In this document: positions 1 to 7,193 of the stretch, one piece after another
Position numbering within the stretch: the stretch's first letter is position 1
Layout of the letters: every line of letters starts with the position of its first letter
From: Nitrosospira multiformis
Lineage (GTDB): Bacteria; Pseudomonadota; Gammaproteobacteria; Burkholderiales; Nitrosomonadaceae
Length of the DNA: 64,000 nucleotides
Direction of reading: 5' to 3'
NCBI RefSeq assembly: GCF_900110185.1
Contig: NZ_FOCT01000013.1
Coordinates: 1 to 64,000 of the forward strand
Notes under the pieces: model-generated
Told to the model about the DNA's origin: nothing
The model's input: the letters and a program-made list of their open reading frames with translations, nothing else
The model's database searches: none
Made by a program: the position numbers and the translations under genes

Positions 1-149
1 CGCTTTCACAAGATCTGGATCTAAGGGTGGAATTGAACCGCTACGACCAAAATAATGAGGGAATATTATCATTCAATTATTTCTTCTAGGGTCTGGATTA
101 GCCGCGTATTCATAGGAATAGTATTCGGTTTCCTGGGTGTGGCTCTCAT

Positions 150-285
150 TGCTTTGCCGCAGGCCTGCGGGTCAATACGACGAAGAGTATTCCTGTCAGA
201 ATTTATCGCCTGACAGACGGCGGTGGAGAAGGGTGAATATGTGACTTCCTGTCCGCCGCCGGCAGTGCTGTTCTTGTTCTATGGG
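150..285 (+). pseudogene. traF: Remnant of traF (conjugative signal peptidase)
   Basis: Translating from about 159 gives AGLRVNTTKSIPVRIYRLTD, closely matching residues 35-55 of the intact TraF at 60159-60710 (AGLRVNVTRSIPIGLYHVTD). That frame stops at 234. The match then continues in another frame from 223 (VEKGEYV followed by a CPP motif, as in intact TraF). The C-terminal half with the catalytic lysine is absent, so this is a frameshifted, truncated copy. A second remnant lies at 12092-12181. Confidence 0.75.
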
Positions 286-338
286 TACGTGTGGGATTTT
301 CGGAAAAAGGGCAAGACAAATAGTTTTCAGGCTGGCAG

Positions 339-752
339 TCAACTGCCGTGGCGTGCCCAGAAGTCGGCCGGCGAAACGATAGGATACTGCTCAGCCAAAA
401 CCAGCAGATCCTTGTCCCCGGTTATGAGGTAGCGTGCCTGGGCGGCTTTCAGGGTAGCCAGCACCAGCTGGTCGGCGGGGTCACGCAGATTGGGATCCTG
501 CTCACTGCCAGGCTCGACCACATCTGCCAGAAACATGAAACTGTCAACCAGGTCCCTGATCTCCGGCGGGCTCAGTTTTACCCTGGACAGGCGTGGAAGA
601 ATGCGAGCCATTTCATCCAGAATATGGTGCGACAGCACAACATCCAGGCCTCCATGTCGCCAGGCCCCTACAATGCGACCCGGTATGCTAGCGGGGTAGG
701 CGAGGCCCGATACCAGCACATTGGTGTCGAGCACGACACGCAACGCCCGCAT
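339..752 (-). CDS. PIN-domain toxin of a type II toxin-antitoxin pair
   Basis: 137 aa. The N-terminus (LRVVLDTNVLVSGL) has the conserved Asp and Asn of PIN ribonucleases. Further acidic residues follow (DEMARI; DPADQLVLATL) and the late LITGDKDLL motif completes the usual acidic metal-binding set. It matches the group annotated as 'putative toxin-antitoxin system toxin component, PIN family'. Such enzymes cleave RNA when freed from their antitoxin. The start overlaps the antitoxin stop by one base (TGATG at 754-750 on the minus strand), so the two are translationally coupled. Neighbouring traF debris suggests it travels as plasmid stability cargo. The RNA target cannot be told. Confidence 0.85.
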   Translation of the reverse strand: MRALRVVLDTNVLVSGLAYPASIPGRIVGAWRHGGLDVVLSHHILDEMARILPRLSRVKLSPPEIRDLVDSFMFLADVVEPGSEQDPNLRDPADQLVLATLKAAQARYLITGDKDLLVLAEQYPIVSPADFWARHGS

Positions 753-1024
753 CAGCGCTTCTTCCGTTCCTCTGCCACCAGAGCATCGATCTCGGTCAAA
801 CCTTCATCCTCGGGCACATCCCTGTATCCCTCAGCCAGGCGACTGCTGAGAGCGTCGAAGCGGTCATACATGCGGCGGATGCGAGCAAACAGTTCCGCGT
901 CCACCAGAGCAGCCACCGGCTTGCCACCCTTGCTGATGACGATGCTGTCATTGCGGTATTGAACCTGATTGAGCATTTCCCCCAGATTCTGCCGGAAGTT
1001 CACGGCATTGACTTCAGTGATCAT
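752..1024 (-). CDS. Phd/YefM-family antitoxin
   Basis: 90 aa. The N-terminal half (VNAVNFRQNLGEMLNQVQ, then VISKGGKPVAALVD) is the Phd/YefM fold, which binds operator DNA as a dimer. The charged C-terminal tail (PEDEGLTEIDALVAEERKK) would wrap the toxin. It is the first gene of a two-gene operon with the downstream PIN toxin, the usual order for autorepressed modules. The promoter should lie in 1025-1080, an AT-rich stretch with TATAAG on the minus strand. Confidence 0.85.
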   Translation of the reverse strand: MITEVNAVNFRQNLGEMLNQVQYRNDSIVISKGGKPVAALVDAELFARIRRMYDRFDALSSRLAEGYRDVPEDEGLTEIDALVAEERKKR

Positions 1025-1361
1025 TCATCAACCTCTTATAGTAATAACCAATACGATCATTATGGTCTTAGGTGCGCCTGATGTCCAGATCACCCATCCA
1101 GAAGCCAAAAAGTAGCGGTTTAAACGGGGCGAAAAGGTCGTTGCCGTTAGTTACAGGCCAAGCCAGCTTGGGAGGTTGTCAGAATTCCTTACAGTATACA
1201 GCGAACAGGGTATGGCTGTTTTCTATAAAAATGGATTAGGGCGTTGATTAATTACACATTTCATGCAATGGCATGAATATTGCTTAAATTTTTTTTGCTT
1301 CAAGCTCATCTATAGGCTTGCTGCGGTTCCATAAATAATAAAATCACTAAAGAGAGAGGTC
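1025..1361. other. Intergenic region with a perfect inverted repeat
   Basis: No gene seen. It carries the promoter side of the leftward toxin-antitoxin operon and of the rightward VWA gene. A perfect 7-bp inverted repeat with a 4-base spacer, TTCATGC-AATG-GCATGAA, lies at 1260-1277, about 85 bases before the VWA start. It could be an operator. A GAGAGAGG ribosome-binding site immediately precedes the ATG at 1362. Confidence 0.45.
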
Positions 1362-2168
1362 ATGAAAATAATTAATAAACTATGTGCCATCCTTACATTG
1401 AGTTTTTCCCTTATGCTAGGCTCGTCTGCTGCGTTGGCAGTGCCAATTACGCAACTCGGATTCATACTGGATGCGTCGGGAAGTGTTTCGGCAAGTAATT
1501 ACAATCTGATGCGCAGCGGATTAAATAGTGCGTTGGCTGGCCTGCCTGTGGATGGCAGTGTGGAAATCAGTATAGTCAGCTACAGTAGCTCAACCACTAC
1601 TGTTGTGTCGCCAACCATACTTTCTGCGCTCACTTTGCCCACAATCCAAAGTGCGATCTCTAGCCACATTAAATCCGGAGGGGGCACAGATACAGCGGAA
1701 GCGATCAATAGCATGACAAGCTTGCTAAGCAGTTCCTCTGTGTTTAGTGATCCGGAAACCAAATCTCTTATCAATTTGCTCACCGATGGCGTCCCTAACT
1801 CTCAAAGTGCCGCAGTAGCTGCCTCTATAGCTGCAGCATCAGCAGGTATTGACGCGCTTTCCATCGAAGCCATCGGCAGTGGTGTTTCGAGCCAATCCGC
1901 ACTGAATAACATGCTCGCAATGACTTTTCCTACGCCCGCGACCATTTTAGCCGTGAACCAGTCAAGCAATATTCCCAACCCGCTCGGTGGCAGCTGGGTA
2001 GTCCCAGTCAGCGATTTTGACAGTCTCGCTCCGGTATTGGCAGCCAAGGTCCTTGCTTCCGTTACGCCCCCGACGAATCAGGTGCCTGAACCGTCTGTAT
2101 TGGCCTTGATTGCAATTGGTCTTTTGTCAGGCATGGGCATTACCGCAAGGAAAGGCAAGATTCATTAA
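1362..2168 (+). CDS. Secreted VWA-domain protein with PEP-CTERM sorting signal
   Basis: 268 aa. Residues 1-27 form a signal peptide ending near ALAVP. A von Willebrand factor A domain follows; its metal-ion-dependent adhesion site is visible as FILDASGSVS (DxSxS), with a later LLTDGVPN segment. The extreme C-terminus is a textbook PEP-CTERM tag: VPEPS, a hydrophobic helix, then basic residues (ARKGK). Such tags are recognised by exosortase in bacteria making exopolysaccharide. No exosortase gene is in this window, so processing would depend on a host enzyme. A strong ribosome-binding site (GAGAGAGG) supports the start. Ligand unknown. Confidence 0.85.
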   Translation: MKIINKLCAILTLSFSLMLGSSAALAVPITQLGFILDASGSVSASNYNLMRSGLNSALAGLPVDGSVEISIVSYSSSTTTVVSPTILSALTLPTIQSAISSHIKSGGGTDTAEAINSMTSLLSSSSVFSDPETKSLINLLTDGVPNSQSAAVAASIAAASAGIDALSIEAIGSGVSSQSALNNMLAMTFPTPATILAVNQSSNIPNPLGGSWVVPVSDFDSLAPVLAAKVLASVTPPTNQVPEPSVLALIAIGLLSGMGITARKGKIH

Positions 2169-2276
2169 TATTAGACGCGCTGCTTTCGTGCAAAATCATG
2201 CGTCTTTTGAGGAAAACGTCCTAAACGCTCAGAAGGCGCGTGAAGTATTCGCTTAATAACCATCTTGTACTGGAAT

Positions 2277-2317
2277 CAACAATTGATATGGGGATAGGAA
2301 CCCCATATCGGTTGTTG
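2277..2317 (+). promoter_or_regulatory. 17-bp stem hairpin just before a ribosome-binding site
   Basis: In RNA, CAACAAUUGAUAUGGGG pairs fully with CCCCAUAUCGGUUGUUG (two G-U pairs) around a 7-base loop. The 3' base of the stem abuts the GAAGAGG ribosome-binding site of the gene at 2332. There is no U-tract, so it is not a classical terminator. It could mark an RNA processing site or control translation. Confidence 0.6.
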
Positions 2318-2331
2318 AAGAGGTAATCGCA

Positions 2332-2682
2332 ATGATGCATTGCTTCAAATATTTTAGTTTAATTTGCTTCATGTTCATGGGAGTGAGTGCGCTGGCTGAT
2401 CCAGTCGCTCCTTCTAGCCAATGCACAATTAGGGACAGGAATGACACGATAGTAATCCTGGTTTGTGCGCCAGGGGGTAATCCGGAAAGCTGGCGAGATG
2501 CGGCGCAAGCGGCCTGTGGCTCAACCTTGATGTGCAATGCCTGGATCTGGGACGACCCGAGCAAGGCACCCGTGAAAGCCCCCGCCACTGATTCTGACAT
2601 GCCAAAAGGACAGGCAGTCGCAGCGATAGCTATATGGGTTAACGATTCGAACAGCCTGATTTCATTGCAGCGCGTTCGATGA
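2332..2682 (+). CDS. Small exported protein of unknown function
   Basis: 116 aa, no family recognised. Residues 1-22 are a signal peptide (hydrophobic core SLICFMFMGVSALA, cleavage near ALAD). The mature part has four cysteines (CTIRD, LVCAPG, AACGS, LMCNAW) that could form two disulfides, so a periplasmic location is likely. GAAGAGG 9 bases upstream of the ATG supports the start. The gene sits directly behind a strong hairpin and in front of the interrupted nuclease gene. Confidence 0.6.
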   Translation: MMHCFKYFSLICFMFMGVSALADPVAPSSQCTIRDRNDTIVILVCAPGGNPESWRDAAQAACGSTLMCNAWIWDDPSKAPVKAPATDSDMPKGQAVAAIAIWVNDSNSLISLQRVR

Positions 2683-2882
2683 TTGCCCCACACAGCGTAG
2701 TTAGTACGCCCCCTTAAAGTCGAACTATCCGTTTTTTCCGCTTCGCCTGTTCTTGACCTCAAGGAGTGAATGCGGAGACGATTAGCAGGCCTTCCGGGAT
2801 TGAGCTAAAGTTTCGTGGCTTTGCTTCGGTTTACCGGCGCCGCGAGGAGCAGGGGCTTTGTGCGCGGCGTAGCCAGTTCGCG

Positions 2883-3299
2883 ATGAATTTGCAAAGCTAC
2901 CTATGCTCCTCGCTTTTGGCTGCCTATGCCCTGTGTTTCTCCTTGGCGCAGGCAGAAACACTTGGCGGCCGGGTGGTCAAAATAGCCGATGGCGACACCG
3001 TGACAATCCTCGATGAGTCAAACCGTCAACATAAGGTAAGGCTGGTCGGTATTGATGCACCCGAGCGAAAGCAGCCGTTTGGTACCGTATCAAGGCAGCA
3101 TCTGGCTGATCTTGTCTTTGGCAAGACAGTTGTCGTGAAGTGGCAAAAGCGCGATCGCTATCAGCGCATCCTGGGAAAAGTGCTGGTGGATGGCCAGGAT
3201 GTCAATCTCGAGCAAATCAAGGCAGGGCTGGCATGGCATTACAAGCAATACGGAAAGGCCCAGCAGCTTGCTGATCGCAGCCGCTATGGGGAAGCGTAA
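2883..3299 (+). CDS. Exported thermonuclease-like (SNase) protein, C-terminally interrupted
   Basis: 138 aa from the ATG at 2883, chosen because it opens a clear signal peptide (SSLLAAYALCFSLAQA) before the nuclease fold; an upstream ATG at 2766 would add an unlikely basic leader. Staphylococcal-nuclease-type residues are present: DGDTVTI, RLVGIDAPE and RDRYQRILGKV, supplying the catalytic Asp, Arg, Asp/Glu and Arg. The in-frame TAA at 3297-3299 cuts the last helix. Reading on in the same frame gives EFARLNGMGLWRDLRED up to 3425, the usual family C-terminus. The gene therefore seems to carry a recent nonsense mutation, and activity is doubtful. Confidence 0.75.
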   Translation: MNLQSYLCSSLLAAYALCFSLAQAETLGGRVVKIADGDTVTILDESNRQHKVRLVGIDAPERKQPFGTVSRQHLADLVFGKTVVVKWQKRDRYQRILGKVLVDGQDVNLEQIKAGLAWHYKQYGKAQQLADRSRYGEA

Positions 3300-3584
3300 G
3301 AGTTTGCCAGGCTCAATGGAATGGGGTTATGGCGCGATCTTCGGGAGGATATATATAAGATTCCAAACTCGAAGCGTGGCTTACATTTTGCTAGCAACTC
3401 TCAGCACACTCACGGTAGCCCTTGACGCATTCTTCCATGCCGTTTAGCTACTCGCAGCTCTTCGCACAGGCATCTCAGACCTTAGTACAAACGCTGCAGA
3501 GCCAGGTGCTAAAAGTCGAACTGCTAAGAATGAAATTGGTTTGAGTCTCCCCACTCCTATTCTTACCCACTTGCCTTTGGCCAT

Positions 3585-4028
3585 TCAATGGCCTCGGCCC
3601 ACGTGGTGCCTCAAGCAATCAATTATCTGTTGTTTGTTATCAGCATTTGCCACACGTACTGCAAGCATCAGGCCAACTTGCGCAGGTGGCGCTTTGTTCA
3701 CACCTTCGCCCTCTCCGGGTAAACCGCCTGCTGTACCTGCAAGTGAGCCGGTATAACCGCCTACGGCAGCTGCCGGTCCTCCAGCCACCGGGCTGGCAAT
3801 ACCTGCCGCAATGCCTCGGGAGTCTGCGCCGGTTGTCATTCCTTTTTCCGGCCCTTTTGCGCCACCCTGGTCGTGGGTTCTAACCGCATCACGATCCGGA
3901 TCAAGAGCATCTGGCTGATTGTTAAATAAAATGAAAATATCATTCTCGTTTACAGAATCAGCCAGTGACGCTGCCGCGGCCCTGGCCTCATCGCCTGTTT
4001 CAAATCTTACTGTAATAATATCTTCCAT
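3585..4028 (-). CDS. General-stress-type protein with Gly/Ala-rich core (YflT-like)
   Basis: 147 aa starting at 4028, chosen for the AAGAGAGA ribosome-binding site just upstream; a longer frame to 4166 lacks one. An N-terminal alpha/beta segment (IITVRFETGDEARAAAASLAD) and a C-terminal one (LMLAVRVANADNKQQIIDCL) flank a glycine/alanine-rich stretch (IAAGIASPVAGGPAAAVGG). That arrangement is typical of small proteins annotated as heat-induced or general stress proteins (YflT/DUF1269-like). The role is not established. It stands alone between remnants. Confidence 0.5.
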   Translation of the reverse strand: MEDIITVRFETGDEARAAAASLADSVNENDIFILFNNQPDALDPDRDAVRTHDQGGAKGPEKGMTTGADSRGIAAGIASPVAGGPAAAVGGYTGSLAGTAGGLPGEGEGVNKAPPAQVGLMLAVRVANADNKQQIIDCLRHHVGRGH

Positions 4029-4356
4029 AAATCTCTCTTGAAAATGATGGATTAATGATTTCCAGTCTTCGTCAAGTACTTTATTCCACACATCATTCAG
4101 TTCGCGGACGCCACATCGAACACGGCTTTTCTGGAGCCCAGTCTTGGCGATCAACTGGCTTGGCACGGATTACAGAAGTTATTCTAAGAAAGGCAGTTAT
4201 CCCGATCCGTTCGGTAACTCACCCCGGAGAGAATATATTTTTCCTGATCAGGCCAAGACAGAATCTTTAGGACAACCTAATAATCTTTAAATTAAGATCC
4301 AGCCTTGGTGTGTTATCGCACCCTCTACTTACTCTACTCACAGATTCTCTCCCAGA

Positions 4357-4584
4357 TTGCCTTTGGACTTATCACTCCCTCCTTCTCCCGATGGCAAGAC
4401 GGTGGTGACCACAAGCAATGACCGTACCGCACGCATGTGGCAGTGTGTCGTATGCTGGCCAGTAGATGAAGTCGCGGCAGAACTGACGAAGACTATTGGG
4501 CGGGAACTGAGCGAGGAAGAGCAACGTTGGTTTGGCTTGAAGGACATCAAGTCCTTTTCACTCTCATCCTTATTCTCCAGGTAG
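4357..4584 (+). pseudogene. C-terminal fragment of a WD40-repeat protein
   Basis: The frame carries one WD40 blade (SPDGKTVVTTSNDRTARMW) and the tail VAAELTKTIGRELSEEEQRWF. This kind of ending is found on long WD40 or NACHT/TIR-WD40 proteins. No upstream blades are seen in any frame and no ribosome-binding site is present, so it is a decayed end of a larger gene. Confidence 0.65.
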
Positions 4585-4747
4585 GGCAATTCCTTAAATT
4601 CGTCATTTTGAAATACACCCCATACTGACAAATATACCTGACACTTTTCCTACTGTTTTTTGTCAAGATATAGTTCTAATTAATATTAATTGACACTCCT
4701 CGCGAGAGATACAGACTCTATCCTGACAATTTATGGAGGAGAGAGTA

Positions 4748-5401
4748 GTGGCCAGCCAAAGAATTGGATGTGTTCGCGTCAGTTCGCTGGATCAGAATCC
4801 TGAACGCCAACTCGACGGTATTGCACTAGACAAGGTATTCACCGACGAGGTATCCGCCAAAGATACAAACAGGTCTCAACTCCAGGCCGCGCTCAATCAC
4901 ATTCGTGCAGGAGACATCCTCGTAGTCCATTCCATGGGCAGGCTAGCCCGTAACGTCGAGGACATGCTCAGGCTGGTGAGGGAAATGAACGATCGGGGAG
5001 TATCCATTCAATTCGTTAAGGAGAACATGAGCTTTACCGCTGGCAGTAATGACCCACGCTCGATCCTGATGTTCACGATGCTGAGCGCCTTTGCTCAGTT
5101 TGAGCGATTCCTCATCAAGGAGCGGCAGCGGGAAGGGATAACCCTGGCAAAGGCCAAGGGAGCCTACAAGGGCAGGAAGCTGGCACTCAACGCAGACAGG
5201 ATTGCTCAGCTACGAGAGCAAGCCGCAGCAGGGACAAATCGAACAAAGCTGGCAAAAGAGTTGGGGATAAGCCGAGTTGGGGATAAGCCGCGAAACCCTT
5301 TATCAATACATCCGATAGGAAGAAAGATCGCGCTAGTTGTGGGAAGTTTCAAAATCAGAACCAAAAACCAAAGATCGAGAGAAGCTGCTTTGAAGGCTTG
5401 A
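4748..5401 (+). CDS. Serine recombinase (resolvase/invertase) with altered C-terminus
   Basis: 217 aa from the GTG at 4748, which sits behind GGAGGAGAG; an ATG at 4733 lies inside that site. The N-terminus RIGCVRVSSLDQN holds the catalytic serine; LVVHSMGRLARN and FAQFERFLIKERQREG are the usual core motifs. The final helix-turn-helix begins (NRTKLAKELGISR) but a 16-bp tandem duplication at 5258-5289 shifts the frame. Removing one copy restores ISRETLYQYIR followed by a stop at 5316, the canonical ending. The present protein has about 28 unrelated residues instead and probably binds its site poorly. The family resolves or inverts DNA segments on plasmids. Confidence 0.85.
   Translation: MASQRIGCVRVSSLDQNPERQLDGIALDKVFTDEVSAKDTNRSQLQAALNHIRAGDILVVHSMGRLARNVEDMLRLVREMNDRGVSIQFVKENMSFTAGSNDPRSILMFTMLSAFAQFERFLIKERQREGITLAKAKGAYKGRKLALNADRIAQLREQAAAGTNRTKLAKELGISRVGDKPRNPLSIHPIGRKIALVVGSFKIRTKNQRSREAALKA
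5258..5289 (+). repeat. 16-bp tandem duplication in the resolvase gene
   Basis: GAGTTGGGGATAAGCC occurs twice in direct succession (5258-5273 and 5274-5289). Because 16 is not a multiple of three it shifts the reading frame in the middle of the DNA-binding helix-turn-helix. Confidence 0.95.
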
Positions 5402-5500
5402 AAGCCCCGCCCGGTGTACAAATTCGGCTGGCGATAGGTCATTGAGAGTCGAATGAGACCGGCTCTCGTTGTAGTCCCGTCGCCAGTCCTCGATGATCGC
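5395..5500 (-). pseudogene. IS3-family transposase (OrfB) C-terminal fragment
   Basis: The minus strand reads IIEDWRRDYNESRSHSTLND followed by LSPAEF, the conserved end of IS3-family integrase-core transposases. An in-frame stop precedes it and no upstream DDE residues are seen. It lies between the resolvase and the peptide gene cluster, so an IS element probably sat at this boundary. Confidence 0.8.
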
Positions 5501-5735
5501 TTAGATAATGGGGAGGATCGCGGTGGACTGCCAATCGATTTAACGCGGCAACCACATATTCATTCACCAAGCGCTGACCCACTGGCGCATGAGGAAAGAC
5601 ACATTACCGCCGACGATGGATGCATCGGAAGCTGCTCCAGTCAATTTGGTCAAGCTGAGAAATATCATTTTGCGGGCCGATATGGCTGTGTTTGCCATTA
5701 CCGATTGCAAATGCACGCTCAGTCCCAATCTGAAC
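5501..5735. other. Stretch without a convincing gene before the peptide cluster
   Basis: A 66-codon frame (5589-5789, ending in Arg-Trp-His-Ser-Cys and containing several Cys) is open but has no good ribosome-binding site and overlaps the predicted promoter at 5736-5764. A second peptide gene cannot be excluded, but I see no firm support. Confidence 0.3.
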
Positions 5736-5764
5736 TTGTGTACTCAATATAGTTCATTTACTAT
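5736..5764 (+). promoter_or_regulatory. Candidate promoter of the RiPP-like cluster
   Basis: TTGTGT and TACTAT are separated by exactly 17 bp and lie about 65 bases before the small peptide gene. The layout is nearly the same as the predicted traK promoter in this window (TTGTGC-17-TACTAT), so it fits the local sigma-70 style. Confidence 0.45.
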
Positions 5765-5829
5765 GATATATAGATGGCATAGTTGTTAGCGATCAGGGCA
5801 ATTTCTCAACTGGATAAGGAAGGCTGAAA

Positions 5830-6027
5830 ATGGAACATACATCACAGAATATTTTGGGGCAGAATCAACAGGCTGATACATCCGTGATCGCAGACACTGT
5901 CGAACGCACGCCGCATCGCAATTCGACCGCAAATACGGACCCAGCAGGATTTCAAGATCGTTTGCAAACCGTGCGCTTAAAGGCAAATGCGATGGGAAGC
6001 TGCAATTGGACTGGCTGGGCTAGCTGA
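5830..6027 (+). CDS. Putative RiPP precursor peptide
   Basis: 65 aa with an excellent ribosome-binding site (AAGGAAGG, 6 bases before the ATG). Residues 1-53 are hydrophilic and rich in Asn/Gln/Thr/Asp, like a leader. The last residues (56 to 65) are GSCNWTGWAS, a compact segment with one Cys and two Trp, like a modifiable core. It precedes a run of same-strand oxygenases and a radical SAM/SPASM enzyme, and a hairpin follows its stop, the usual way to express precursor above enzymes. Three-residue cyclophane enzymes join an aromatic side chain to the beta-carbon two residues on. Trp63-Ala64-Ser65 would fit; Trp60-Thr61-Gly62 would not, as Gly lacks a beta-carbon. No homologue is recalled; the assignment rests on context and composition. 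Confidence 0.6.
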   Translation: MEHTSQNILGQNQQADTSVIADTVERTPHRNSTANTDPAGFQDRLQTVRLKANAMGSCNWTGWAS

Positions 6028-6036
6028 CGTACGTAT

Positions 6037-6070
6037 CGCGGGTGTGCGAAGCAAACTTCGTACGCCCGCG
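6037..6070 (+). terminator. Hairpin between precursor and modification genes (attenuator-like)
   Basis: CGCGGGUGUGCGAAG pairs with CUUCGUACGCCCGCG over 15 positions (two G-U or U-G pairs) around a 4-base CAAA loop, 9 bases after the precursor stop. No U-run follows, so it may act as a partial terminator or an RNA-stabilising 3' end giving more precursor mRNA than enzyme mRNA. Confidence 0.65.
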
Positions 6071-6232
6071 AAAGTTGCAGAAAGGAAAGGTCTATGGCTT
6101 TAGAGGAGTCCAGCCCAAGGATCTCAGGCGCGTTTGCATGCCAAGAATGCAGCGCATAGGACGAACGATAATCGGGATAGGTGGGCGGCAAACAGGCTAA
6201 GGCTACTTGGCGGTTCCGTCGTTTTTGATTTC

Positions 6233-7189
6233 ATGCAAGTAACGGTTGATCAATATAGGCATTTTCGCAGCCAAGGTTACTTGGTCATGGAAAACGTGTT
6301 GTCAATTGACGAACTTGAAGAGCTTGATCGTCATGCTGACGACATCATCGCGGGTCGCCTGCCTTTGCAGCGGAAGGAGATGCCTCTCAGAGACACGACC
6401 GCGGACAGCGGAACAACCTGTCAAGGTCTCGATCTTGCACCTGCAAATCTTTCGGCGCGCGAGCGTGAAGGTTATTTTGTCCGAATGCATATGCTCCATC
6501 GCGTCCACGCCTTGCACGAACGAATGCTGCTGCATCCGCGAGTTCTTGACGTGGTGGAAGTGCTGATCGGGCCGGACATCCTCGCATTGTCAACAATGTT
6601 CTTCTTCAAGCCGCCGGGCAAGGCAGGCCAAGGGTGGCATCAAGATTCGTTTTATCTTCCAACTTATCCAGATACGTTATGCGGAGTGTGGATTGCGGTG
6701 GAAGATTGCGACGCCGAAAACGGCGCGTTACAAATAGCCGCCGGTAGTTGTGTTGAACCGGTGTATCCGCCGGCCGAAGGATACGGGTTTGGTGATGAGT
6801 TGATATCGGGAATCCAACGTATTCGCGGCGCAAGTGAGGAAGACGCTACCTGTGACTTGGCGGATGTCGCGGCCCAGTACGACATTCGAAGGATCGAAAT
6901 GCGAGCAGGGAGCGCAGTCTTTTTCTCAGGACATGCCCTCCATCGGAGCACAGCGAATAAGACCACGGATAGGTCGCGACGTAGCTTTGCAGCTCACTAT
7001 TGCAATGCTCGATCATTCGTTCGGTGGGGCAGCGACCAAATTGGTGACGACGTACACGCGGCTCCGATCATCGATGTGCGTACGGGAATGACGAATGGCT
7101 CTCATATTCTGGCGCGCGGGACGACACATTTGCCATTCGGTCTTCCGGTGTTCGGGACGCCGTGTGCGGCCTCAAAAGCGCACGTGTGA
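6233..7189 (+). CDS. PhyH-family Fe(II)/2-oxoglutarate dioxygenase
   Basis: 318 aa from the ATG at 6233, the start that gives the family's usual opening (QVTVDQYRHFRSQGYLVMEN); a frame from 6134 adds a basic leader. Iron ligands are visible as His136-x-Asp138 (GWHQDSF) and a distal His237 (HALHRST), with Arg249/250 positioned for the 2-oxoglutarate carboxylate. The family hydroxylates small molecules or amino-acid side chains. It is the first enzyme after the putative precursor peptide, and the next oxygenase follows 4 bases after its stop. I infer it hydroxylates the peptide; the residue is unknown. No strong ribosome-binding site is seen at 6233, so the exact start is uncertain. Confidence 0.8.
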   Translation: MQVTVDQYRHFRSQGYLVMENVLSIDELEELDRHADDIIAGRLPLQRKEMPLRDTTADSGTTCQGLDLAPANLSAREREGYFVRMHMLHRVHALHERMLLHPRVLDVVEVLIGPDILALSTMFFFKPPGKAGQGWHQDSFYLPTYPDTLCGVWIAVEDCDAENGALQIAAGSCVEPVYPPAEGYGFGDELISGIQRIRGASEEDATCDLADVAAQYDIRRIEMRAGSAVFFSGHALHRSTANKTTDRSRRSFAAHYCNARSFVRWGSDQIGDDVHAAPIIDVRTGMTNGSHILARGTTHLPFGLPVFGTPCAASKAHV

Positions 7190-7193
7190 TGGA

